Shown: piece after piece, positions 1-5,251 of the stretch | How the letters are laid out: each line of letters starts with the position of its first letter | How positions within the stretch are numbered: position 1 is the stretch's first letter | From: Acidobacteriaceae bacterium | GTDB lineage: Bacteria > Acidobacteriota > Terriglobia > Terriglobales > Acidobacteriaceae | NCBI GenBank assembly: GCA_003166055.1 | Contig: PMWR01000006.1 | Span: forward strand, 320-5,570 | Direction of reading: 5' to 3' | Length of the DNA: 5,251 bases | Notes under the pieces: model-generated | Told to the model about the DNA's origin: nothing | The model's database searches: none | Seen by the model: only the letters and a program-made list of their open reading frames with translations | Made by a program: the position numbers and the translations under genes

Positions 1-111
1 CACATCGTCGATGAGGTCACCAATCCGGATGCGGCGCCAACTCCGCCCATACCCGCAAGGCCCTTCTTGGAAACCAGTACATTCGACAAGTCACTCAACG
101 GAAAGAAATAG
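1..111 (+). CDS. 3' end of an upstream tad-operon gene, possibly the secretin RcpA/CpaC
   Basis: Frame 1 is open from the left edge and ends at TAG 109-111, leaving 36 residues. The tail is proline-rich and polar (about PTPPIPARPFLET, then a basic end, LNGKK), with no membrane segment. The stop lies 2 bases before the tadZ start, and the tadZ ribosome binding site is inside this reading frame, so the two genes are almost certainly co-transcribed. In many Tad loci the gene just before tadZ/cpaE encodes the outer-membrane secretin, and secretins of this type often end in a proline-rich stretch after the last beta strand of the secretin domain. That is a positional inference: no secretin core is visible. 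A different Tad component is possible. The reading frame itself is well supported; the product name is not. Confidence 0.55.
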   Translation, partial: HIVDEVTNPDAAPTPPIPARPFLETSTFDKSLNGKK

Positions 112-113
112 AG

Positions 114-1313
114 ATGGTCAATCGTCCACTGCTACTTGCTGTCCGCGCCAACTCGGAGTTGGTGACACTGCTTGAACGCGTTGCTGGTTCGCAGGGGCTA
201 GGTGTAGGCAAGATCAGTCAGTACCTCACCAATGGCAGCCGTATTGACCTTTCGCAATTGTCCCCGGATGCGCCCTGCATTGCCTTTATCGACTTCACCG
301 ATGTTGAACAAGGAATCAGAACGGCAGAGGCATTGAGCGCTAATGCAACACCGCGGATATGGCCGGTGGCGGTTTCCCTCACTTCCGATAACGACATACT
401 ATTGCGGGCCATGCGCGCCGGGTGCAGCGAGTTCCTGCGATGGCCGGCGACAGACTCACAGGTCGACTCCGCGCTTGGTAACGTCCTGCGTCGCGTCACG
501 GCTATGGAAAATGAATCCAGCCGGAACGGGCGCATGGTCGCTTTCATCGGTGTTCGGGGAGGTGCAGGTGCCACCACGCTGGCAGTTCATACCTCGCTAG
601 CGCTTGCCGGACTGCCCAATAAGAACATCCTCTTGGTCGATCTCAAACGCCAGTTGGGGCACGTTGCGGTTTACCTGAATCTGACAAACTCCGGCTACTC
701 GTTCTCAACCATTGTGGGAGACATTCACAGGCTCGACGGCGCGCTATTGCACACCATGCTCGTGCGACACTCCACAGGCTTGTCCGTTTTGTGCTCTCCC
801 GATGACTGCTCTTCGCTTTCGGATGCGACGAGACGGCAACATTTTCGGCCGGAACCACCAACCGTTGAAGTCATCGACAGGGTGCTGGCGTTGCTGCGTG
901 CAGAAAGCGACTTCACAATCTTCGACGCAGACCCGGCGCTCCCGGAAACCGCCGCATTAGCGCAACGTGCAGACCAGGTATTTATTGTTTCTCCTCTCGA
1001 CATCGCCTCGATGCGCGACGTGTCGCGCTATTTGGATATGCTGGGCCGAAACCAGGACCGGCAGAAGCTGATCATAACCCGCGCTGGACGCGGTCCGCTG
1101 ACACTAGAAATGATGGCGAACTCAGCCGGCATCCCATTTGCCGCTACCTTCCCCGATCTCTCGGAACCGATCTCTGCCGCAATCAATGCCGGGCATCAGG
1201 TTCCTCAACAGGTACATGGGTTCCATGACAACCTGAACGCCGTGCTTGGGCTCATAGATGAAGAGGCAGTGCCAGCTCCCCGCAAGGGATCATTCTTTGG
1301 ACTAAAAAGGTAG
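114..1313 (+). CDS. tadZ: TadZ/CpaE-type pilus-localising protein (pseudo-receiver plus MinD-like ATPase)
   Basis: 399 residues, a usual length for TadZ/CpaE. Residues about 5-130 form a receiver-like domain: a beta-3-like strand ends in D60 (IAFIDF), and the AMRAG-CSEFL segment (99-108) resembles receiver alpha4-beta5, but the usual lysine before the final proline is replaced (RWP, 109-111). It is therefore probably a non-phosphorylated pseudo-receiver. Residues about 140-385 are a ParA/MinD-like P-loop domain. The deviant Walker A is RGGAGATT (148-155), with arginine and alanine at the two positions normally lysine. A Walker A'-like VDLK lies at 175-178 and a Walker B-like IFDADP at 269-274. 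The segment VFIVSPLDIASMRD (289-302) is typical of the family. TadZ proteins mark the pole or assembly site and recruit the other Tad proteins; loss of the Walker A lysine is known in the family. The start is supported by GGAAAG at 100-105, 8 bases upstream. The gene lies between the upstream fragment and tadA with gaps of 2 and 6 bases. The family call is firm; ATPase activity is uncertain. Confidence 0.9.
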   Translation: MVNRPLLLAVRANSELVTLLERVAGSQGLGVGKISQYLTNGSRIDLSQLSPDAPCIAFIDFTDVEQGIRTAEALSANATPRIWPVAVSLTSDNDILLRAMRAGCSEFLRWPATDSQVDSALGNVLRRVTAMENESSRNGRMVAFIGVRGGAGATTLAVHTSLALAGLPNKNILLVDLKRQLGHVAVYLNLTNSGYSFSTIVGDIHRLDGALLHTMLVRHSTGLSVLCSPDDCSSLSDATRRQHFRPEPPTVEVIDRVLALLRAESDFTIFDADPALPETAALAQRADQVFIVSPLDIASMRDVSRYLDMLGRNQDRQKLIITRAGRGPLTLEMMANSAGIPFAATFPDLSEPISAAINAGHQVPQQVHGFHDNLNAVLGLIDEEAVPAPRKGSFFGLKR

Positions 1314-1319
1314 CCCATC

Positions 1320-2702
1320 ATGCCTTCACCAAACGATCCAACTGAGATTGGTCAATCGAGCGCTACCATCGAAGTCCCAATCGAGTTTTCGGCTCCTCCC
1401 CGACACGTGAGCCCGAGCGCAGTCGCGGAGATCCGGCACTTTCCCGCGAGAGACACCCAGGCCATCCACGAAGAGCTGTTGTCTCAATTGCATCCAGAGA
1501 GACTCATTCACGCGCGCCCCGAGGACAAGGAGGAGATGCGCAAGGCCATCATCAATATAATCGCGCGGCGGCGCATGCCCTACAGTGGCGTGGAGCGCGA
1601 TCAACTGGCGGAGCAGGTTCTCCAGGAGGTCTACGGGTACGGCCCGCTGCAACCCTTGATCGATGATGAAACTGTAGACGATATTCTCGTCAATACTCAT
1701 ACGACAGTCTATGTTGAACGCAAGGGAATCATCGAAGAAACCAACGTCAGGTTCTATAACAGGGAACACCTGATGCATATCATCGACAGGATTGTCTCTG
1801 CTGTGGGCCGTCATGTAGATGAGTCGTCCCCGATGGTCGACGCGCGTCTGTCGAACGGTTCGCGCGTCAATATAATTATTCCCCCGCTGGCCCTTGATGG
1901 CCCGATCATTAGCATTCGCAAGTTTGGCGTGCGCCCCTTGACGGCAGAGAATCTCGTAGCGAGCAAGAGCATCACTCCTGAAATGCTGGAGTTCCTCAAG
2001 GCCGCGGTCAAGGCTAAACTCAGTTGCCTTATCTCTGGTGGAACGGGCGCTGGAAAAACCACACTGCTCAACGTCCTATCTCGTTCCATAGGTCCGCGAG
2101 AGCGCATCATCACCGTCGAAGATTCCGCTGAGCTGAAACTACAGCAGAAGCATGTAGTGCGGCTGGAATGCCGTCCGGCCAATGTCGAAGGAAGGGGGCA
2201 AATCAGGCAGCGCGAGTTGGTTGTCAACGCCCTGCGCATGCGCCCAGACAGGATCGTCTTGGGCGAGGTGCGCGGTGAAGAAGCTCTGGACCTTCTACAA
2301 GCCATGAACACTGGCCACGACGGATCGCTTGCCACCATTCATGCGAACTCCCCGCGCGATGCAATAACGCGCCTGGAAAGCATGGTGCTGATGGGCTCCA
2401 CAAACCTGCCAGAGAAGGCCATCAAACAACAAATCTCCAACGCAATCCACCTGATCATCCAGGCAAGCCGCTTGAGCGACGGCAGACGATGCATCACGAA
2501 CATTACGGAGCTATCCGGCATGCAAGGAGATGTACTCACAACACAAGAGATCTTCACATTCGAGAAATCCGGCGTGGATAGCCAGGGCCGAGTTCATGGC
2601 GCATTTCGAGGAATGGGCTTGCGCCCCCGCTGCTTGGAGGTCATTGCGACTGCTGGGGTCGCTCTCGCTCGCGATATATTCGATCACCGGATGGAGGTAT
2701 AA
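1320..2702 (+). CDS. tadA: TadA/CpaF Flp pilus assembly ATPase (type II/IV secretion ATPase)
   Basis: 460 residues, normal for TadA/CpaF. This cytoplasmic hexameric motor hydrolyses ATP to drive Flp pilus extension, and in some species retraction, through TadB/TadC. Residues 1-60 are a variable, low-complexity leader. About 65-200 is the N-terminal domain, including the family-typical YGYGPLQPLIDD (105-116) and the DARLSNGSRVN segment (174-184). The RecA-like core carries Walker A GGTGAGKTT (240-248, K246, T247), an Asp box IITVEDSAEL (263-272, catalytic-type E267), Walker B LGEVRG (314-319, E316), and a His box from TGHDGS to TIHANS (331-344, H333 and H341). All catalytic motifs look intact. 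The C-terminal GMGLRPRCLE (431-440) matches the usual TadA tail. The start has AAAAAGG at 1304-1310, 9 bases upstream. The stop lies 2 bases before tadB. The GGAGG for tadB is inside the last codons of this gene, so translation of the two may be linked. Confidence 0.97.
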   Translation: MPSPNDPTEIGQSSATIEVPIEFSAPPRHVSPSAVAEIRHFPARDTQAIHEELLSQLHPERLIHARPEDKEEMRKAIINIIARRRMPYSGVERDQLAEQVLQEVYGYGPLQPLIDDETVDDILVNTHTTVYVERKGIIEETNVRFYNREHLMHIIDRIVSAVGRHVDESSPMVDARLSNGSRVNIIIPPLALDGPIISIRKFGVRPLTAENLVASKSITPEMLEFLKAAVKAKLSCLISGGTGAGKTTLLNVLSRSIGPRERIITVEDSAELKLQQKHVVRLECRPANVEGRGQIRQRELVVNALRMRPDRIVLGEVRGEEALDLLQAMNTGHDGSLATIHANSPRDAITRLESMVLMGSTNLPEKAIKQQISNAIHLIIQASRLSDGRRCITNITELSGMQGDVLTTQEIFTFEKSGVDSQGRVHGAFRGMGLRPRCLEVIATAGVALARDIFDHRMEV

Positions 2703-2704
2703 GG

Positions 2705-3661
2705 ATGCAGTTTATAGGTCTGTTTATCGGATTGTTTGTGGTCACTCTTGTCGTCTTTTTGCTTTCGACGCGCTCCTCCAAAGCCGAGCAGGCGACGCTG
2801 AACAGGGCGCAGAACATCTCGTCAAGCAATGGCGCGGACTCCGGGGATCAGCCGCCCCTGATCGATCCCGCACGAGCCGAAAATGCCAAGGCTGATAGGG
2901 GGCTGCGCGGCACATCAATTGCCAAGCACATTGATTTGCTAATCCAGCAGGGGGCCTTGTCTCTAAGCGTGCCAACGGTCTTCGGGCTTTCCTTTGCCGG
3001 AGCGGTGGTCGGTTTTCTTCTTGCCTGGTTGCTGGTCACAATTCTATTTGTCGAGTGCATCTTCTTGAGTGTGGGAGCGATACTCCCGTATCTGTATTTG
3101 CTCCTCATGCGTAGTCGGCGCCTGGCCGCTTTTGATAAAGCTTTACCAGACTCCATGGATCTCATTTCACGCGCCGTTAAGGCGGGTCATTCGGTACAGG
3201 CAGCGTTCGAGATTGCAGGTCAAGAGGCAATCCAGCCCGTGAGGTCTGAATTTGCGGTAATGGGCGGTCAGGTCAGGTTAGGTCTTCAGCAGAACGAGGC
3301 TCTCCTGCAAATGAGCGAGCGAATCCCAACACAGGATTTGCGATTCATGGTCACCGCGGTAATGGTCCAAAGGGAGACCGGAGGCAATCTTCCTCAGGTC
3401 CTGGACCGGACTACGCAAATGATCCGTGAGCGCATTCGTATTAACGGAGAACTACGGGTCAAAACCACGCAGGGTCGCATCAGTGGCATTGTCTTGGTCT
3501 GTATGCCCATTGGGCTTGCGCTGGCAATGAGAATCCTAAACCCGGAATGGTTGGACCCTTTGCTAACTGATCCAGTTGGGCACTACCTGCTGTATTACGC
3601 ATGTGCATCCCTCTCGATTGGTAGTGCGCTGGTATACGCAATCACGAGGCCGGAGGCTTAA
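2705..3661 (+). CDS. tadB: TadB inner-membrane platform protein (T2SF/GspF family)
   Basis: 318 residues, normal for TadB. With TadC it forms the inner-membrane platform that couples the TadA motor to pilin assembly. Hydrophobic segments are visible at about 3-20, 92-110, 112-134, 259-277 and 293-312. Between the first and second lies a polar, probably cytoplasmic linker (about 22-88) rich in Ser, Asp and Lys. The type II secretion F domain spans about 144-275. It opens with FDKALPDSMDLISRAV (143-158) followed by KAGHSVQAAFE, and its second conserved element is QRETGGNLPQVLDR (222-235). These are hallmarks of TadB. The start is chosen on GGAGG at 2693-2697, 7 bases upstream. The next gene begins 3 bases after the stop. 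No truncation or frameshift is seen. TadB is distinguished from TadC by its position after tadA, the QRETGGNLP motif and a fifth membrane segment. Confidence 0.94.
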   Translation: MQFIGLFIGLFVVTLVVFLLSTRSSKAEQATLNRAQNISSSNGADSGDQPPLIDPARAENAKADRGLRGTSIAKHIDLLIQQGALSLSVPTVFGLSFAGAVVGFLLAWLLVTILFVECIFLSVGAILPYLYLLLMRSRRLAAFDKALPDSMDLISRAVKAGHSVQAAFEIAGQEAIQPVRSEFAVMGGQVRLGLQQNEALLQMSERIPTQDLRFMVTAVMVQRETGGNLPQVLDRTTQMIRERIRINGELRVKTTQGRISGIVLVCMPIGLALAMRILNPEWLDPLLTDPVGHYLLYYACASLSIGSALVYAITRPEA

Positions 3662-3664
3662 GAG

Positions 3665-4573
3665 ATGACCCAGATTCTCTATTTGCTAATCAGCGTTGCG
3701 AGTTTCTCCGCGGCCATGGCTGCTTTTGTTTTCTTTCTCATGCGCCACGAAAAGGCTCAGCTGGCAAAGAGAAGCGCGGCCGTCGTCAACCCGCACCTCA
3801 GGGCTCTAGAAGAGCGTGCCGGCTCCTCTGCGCGTGCGCTTGTCGGCTTTTCGAATATGGTTCACTCGATTCGCGTACGCCTGGGTATCGCTGACAGCAA
3901 GAGGATGCGAGTACGTTTGTCCGGTGCAGGATTCTACGATGCGCATGCGCTGGACATCTATGTTGGCATCCGTGTCCTGTTGCCGGTTGCCGCAGTTGCG
4001 TTGGCATCGTTCTTCACTACCGGCTTCGCCATCATTCTCGGCGTGGCGGGTGCCGGCTACTTGATCCCCGACTTTGTGCTGGAGAGGCTGGTGAAGAAGC
4101 GCCGGAATACGATTAGGCGGAGTCTGCCCGACACGGTTGATTTGCTGGTCATCTGCATGGATGCCGGTCTCGGCGTAGACCAGGCGGTGCAGCGTACCGC
4201 CGGTGTGCTTGATGTCGCATACCCCGATCTATGCAATGAACTGCTGCATCTTGGCAGATTACGGTCGCTCGGAGATACCCGCGTCCAGGCATGGAAAAAG
4301 CTCGTGGACCGCACAAAGTCGGAGGATATCGAGCAGATTGCCAACATGCTTTTCCAGGCAGAGAAGTTCGGGACCCCCATTTCGGAGTCTATGCACGTCC
4401 TCGCGGACTCCCTGCGCATGCAACGGAAGCAGCGTGCAGAGGAACGCGCCGCACGCAGCAGCATCACATTGCTGATTCCGCTTGTATGTTTCATCTTTCC
4501 AGTGATTTTCGTCGTCCTACTGGGGCCCGCCGTGATCTCGATTATTCGTGGGTTCAGTACGTTCGGCCAATGA
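3665..4573 (+). CDS. tadC: TadC inner-membrane platform protein (T2SF/GspF family)
   Basis: 302 residues, normal for TadC, the second platform protein of Flp pilus assembly, thought to pair with TadB. Hydrophobic segments lie at about 4-26, 99-118, 120-138 and 266-294. The T2SF domain covers about 152-285, with SLPDTVDLLVICMDAGLG (153-170) at its start and QAEKFGTPISESM (231-243) as the second conserved element. The ending is very typical: RMQRKQRAEERAAR (251-264), then a hydrophobic stretch closing in FVVLLGPAV (282-290). Many homologues carry a lysine just before this last membrane segment; here the positions read SSITLL, a minor departure. The start has GGAGG at 3652-3656, 8 bases upstream and overlapping the end of tadB. 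TadC is usually the last core gene of the ATPase-platform block. Here it is followed after 22 bases by a microprotein gene with its own strong ribosome binding site. Confidence 0.94.
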   Translation: MTQILYLLISVASFSAAMAAFVFFLMRHEKAQLAKRSAAVVNPHLRALEERAGSSARALVGFSNMVHSIRVRLGIADSKRMRVRLSGAGFYDAHALDIYVGIRVLLPVAAVALASFFTTGFAIILGVAGAGYLIPDFVLERLVKKRRNTIRRSLPDTVDLLVICMDAGLGVDQAVQRTAGVLDVAYPDLCNELLHLGRLRSLGDTRVQAWKKLVDRTKSEDIEQIANMLFQAEKFGTPISESMHVLADSLRMQRKQRAEERAARSSITLLIPLVCFIFPVIFVVLLGPAVISIIRGFSTFGQ

Positions 4574-4580
4574 TTCCAAG

Positions 4581-4588
4581 AAAGGAGA
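4581..4588 (+). promoter_or_regulatory. Strong Shine-Dalgarno site for the 31-residue microprotein
   Basis: AAAGGAGA, with GGAG at 4584-4587, lies 8 bases before ATG 4596 and is one of the best anti-SD matches in the window. It lies in the 22-base gap after tadC, so it is not explained by coding constraint. It is the main reason for accepting the short reading frame that follows as a gene. Confidence 0.8.
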
Positions 4589-4595
4589 TTGATCG

Positions 4596-4691
4596 ATGAC
4601 TGGGACCGAGATTCGCGCCATTGCAGGCATTCTCTTCGTCATCGTGCTCGGCCTGCTCGTCTGGCACCGTGGCACGAAAAAGGAGATATAG
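4596..4691 (+). CDS. 31-residue single-span membrane microprotein, function unknown
   Basis: A short reading frame from ATG 4596 to TAG 4689-4691, too small for most gene callers. The product starts MTGTEIRAIAG, continues through a strongly hydrophobic segment (about residues 8-23, rich in Ile, Leu, Val) that ends at W23, and finishes with a basic tail H24-R25 followed by GTKKEI. By the positive-inside rule the C-terminus would be cytoplasmic and the N-terminus periplasmic. It has no signal-peptidase motif or prepilin-type cleavage site, so it is unlikely to be a Flp pilin. The strong ribosome binding site, the position directly after tadC and the sensible membrane-protein composition support a real gene. 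By analogy with other tiny membrane proteins such as KdpF, it could stabilise a membrane complex, here TadB/TadC, but that is speculation. I do not recognise a named family. Confidence 0.7.
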   Translation: MTGTEIRAIAGILFVIVLGLLVWHRGTKKEI

Positions 4692-4715
4692 TCCATCATC
4701 CGCGCCCATACCAAT

Positions 4716-4744
4716 GACGGTGAGCGGAGTGACCACTCACCGTC
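4716..4744 (+). terminator. Intergenic hairpin: weak terminator, attenuator or mRNA-stability element
   Basis: The arms GACGGTGAG (4716-4724) and CTCACCGTC (4736-4744) are perfect 9-bp complements with six G-C pairs, separated by an 11-base loop. A short competing stem inside it, GAGT/ACTC (4727-4730 with 4735-4738, loop GACC), shares bases with the right arm. A run of only four T follows at 4752-4755, after a 7-base spacer, so this is not a classic intrinsic terminator. It occupies the only sizeable gap in the window, between the microprotein and the 48-residue gene. It may partly separate tad expression from the downstream pair or protect the 3' end of the tad message. The structure is seen directly; the function is inferred. 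Confidence 0.4.
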
Positions 4745-4765
4745 CTCCTCATTTTGATGCGCTTC

Positions 4766-4770
4766 AAGGG
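4766..4770 (+). promoter_or_regulatory. Ribosome binding site deciding the start of the 48-residue gene
   Basis: AAGGG lies 9 bases before ATG 4780. The same frame has earlier ATGs, for example at 4714, but that one sits at the foot of the hairpin with no properly spaced ribosome binding site, and using it would bury the hydrophobic leader behind 22 polar residues. This site therefore favours the ATG at 4780. Confidence 0.6.
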
Positions 4771-4779
4771 ATACAAACG

Positions 4780-4926
4780 ATGCACGACTTGATAATTGCA
4801 CTGGCTTTTGTTGGAATGCTGCTCGCGCCCGTTGTCGCCGCAACCACAGGGGATCTCAATCAGAGCGATCCCGTTGATTCACCGCGCGTATCTTCTTCGC
4901 GCAAAGGACCTGGTGACCCCCAATGA
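4780..4926 (+). CDS. 48-residue small exported or membrane-anchored protein, function unknown
   Basis: The product has a hydrophobic N-terminal segment right after the start (MHDLIIALAFVGMLLAP, 1-17) followed by VVAAT (18-22), which could be read either as a signal-peptide cleavage region (after about A20 or A21) or as a membrane anchor. The remaining 27 or so residues are polar, rich in Ser, Asp and Pro, and look disordered. The N-terminus lacks the basic residues normal for a Sec signal, carrying H2 and D3 instead, which slightly favours an anchor. Its TGA stop overlaps the start of the DUF192 gene in an ATGA arrangement, so the two are probably translationally coupled. I recognise no family. 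The overlap, the ribosome binding site and the clean leader support a real gene, but it is short enough that chance cannot be ruled out. Confidence 0.65.
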   Translation: MHDLIIALAFVGMLLAPVVAATTGDLNQSDPVDSPRVSSSRKGPGDPQ

Positions 4927-5251
4927 AAGAGATCAGGGTTGTCGATTCGACCCGCAAAACCTGCATTGTGGGCGACCGGATTCAGGTTGCAGATTCGTTT
5001 CTGGACAAGCTGGTTGGCCTGATAGGGAGGAAGTTACTGGTGCCCGGAACAGGAATGTTGCTGCGGCCCTGTTCGAGCATTCACACATGCTGGATGCGCA
5101 TACCGATCGATGTCCTTTACCTCGACAAGCACTGGCGGGTCGTAGCGATCGATGCGGCTGTTAAGCCGTGGCGCGTCGGCTCGATCCGGTTTCAAACTCG
5201 AATGGTGCTCGAACTTCCCGCAGGTACCGCAGAGCAGTTCGGAATTGAGCT
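4923..5251 (+). CDS. DUF192 family protein, 3' end beyond the window
   Basis: The frame is open from ATG 4923 to the right edge, giving 109 complete codons of a protein usually about 110-150 residues long. The DUF192 pattern is clear in order: ADSFLDKLVGLIGRKLL (23-39), GTGMLL (42-47), PCSSIHTCWMRIPIDVLYLD (49-68), the WRVVAID strand (71-77), KPWRVG (81-86) and VLELPAG (95-101). There is no signal peptide or membrane segment, so it is probably cytoplasmic, unlike DUF192 members that carry an export signal. The molecular function of the family is not established. DUF192 genes do occur beside tad genes in other bacteria, which suggests a pilus-related role; I recall this association and could not check it here. 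The start overlaps the preceding stop by 4 bases. A possible AAAGGA at 4903-4908 is 14 bases upstream, rather far, so translational coupling probably matters. The C-terminus is cut by the window, not by a stop codon. Confidence 0.88.
   Translation, partial: MKEIRVVDSTRKTCIVGDRIQVADSFLDKLVGLIGRKLLVPGTGMLLRPCSSIHTCWMRIPIDVLYLDKHWRVVAIDAAVKPWRVGSIRFQTRMVLELPAGTAEQFGIE

Noticed and set aside
1326..1814. Open antisense frame of 162 codons over the 5' part of tadA
   Set aside because: It is a shadow of the tadA coding frame, with no recognisable domain and no supporting signals or neighbouring reverse-strand gene.
1811..2338. Open antisense frame of 175 codons across the middle of tadA
   Set aside because: It lies wholly opposite the conserved catalytic region of tadA, its product is Ser/Arg-rich without recognisable motifs, and no ribosome binding site was evident. 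High GC at third positions of the sense gene explains it.
4057..4494. Open antisense frame of 145 codons opposite tadC
   Set aside because: Its composition is rich in Ser, Arg and Cys and typical of a reverse shadow frame. It covers the conserved T2SF domain of tadC, which is clearly the coding strand.
4596..4691. Microprotein as the Flp major pilin
   Set aside because: Flp pilins are about 50-80 residues with a prepilin peptidase site (G/XXXXEY) before the hydrophobic stretch. This product has no such site and a basic C-terminal tail.
4716..4744. Hairpin as an operator or recombination site
   Set aside because: It is a single inverted repeat with no adjacent regulator or recombinase gene, no direct repeats and no visible promoter elements around it. 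An RNA-level role is the simpler reading.
4621..4926. Long version (101 codons) of the 48-residue gene starting inside the microprotein gene
   Set aside because: The extra N-terminal part is low-complexity Ser-rich sequence that overlaps the microprotein in another frame and the hairpin. The start at 4780 has a spaced ribosome binding site and begins exactly at the hydrophobic leader.
4796..5164. 122-codon + strand frame overlapping the small exported protein and DUF192
   Set aside because: It is out of frame with the clear DUF192 motifs, Cys/Arg-rich and motif-free, so it is a shadow.

Overview
The window is the central part of a Tad/Flp-type pilus (tight adherence, type IVc pilus) biogenesis operon. 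All genes are on the + strand and packed tightly. In order: the last 36 codons of an upstream gene, a TadZ/CpaE-type MinD-like ATPase, the TadA/CpaF secretion ATPase, the two inner-membrane platform proteins TadB and TadC, a 31-residue single-span membrane microprotein, an 88-base gap with a 9-bp perfect hairpin, a 48-residue secreted or membrane-anchored small protein, and the 5' part of a DUF192 gene that runs off the right edge.

Positions 1-4573 read as one transcription unit. Intergenic gaps are 2, 6, 2 and 3 bases, with a purine-rich Shine-Dalgarno sequence before each start. TadZ probably acts as polar localiser, TadA as the hexameric motor, and TadB/TadC as the inner-membrane platform TadA acts on to assemble Flp pilin. 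The upstream fragment sits where the outer-membrane secretin (RcpA/CpaC) is often found, but too little remains to prove that. Pilin, prepilin peptidase, RcpC/CpaB, pilotin and TadE/F/G genes are not in the window.

Positions 4574-5251 are less conventional: two very small membrane or exported proteins not named in standard Tad annotation, a hairpin between them, and a DUF192 gene whose start overlaps the preceding stop (ATGA). These are the best candidates for undescribed accessory components of the pilus system.

The organism is a Gram-negative bacterium of moderate-to-high GC. The order secretin(?)-tadZ-tadA-tadB-tadC-DUF192, together with the protein style, fits Acidobacteriota and also some Proteobacteria. 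This assignment is impressionistic, made without a database search. I saw no tRNA, rRNA, CRISPR, insertion sequence or phage features, and no convincing internal promoter.
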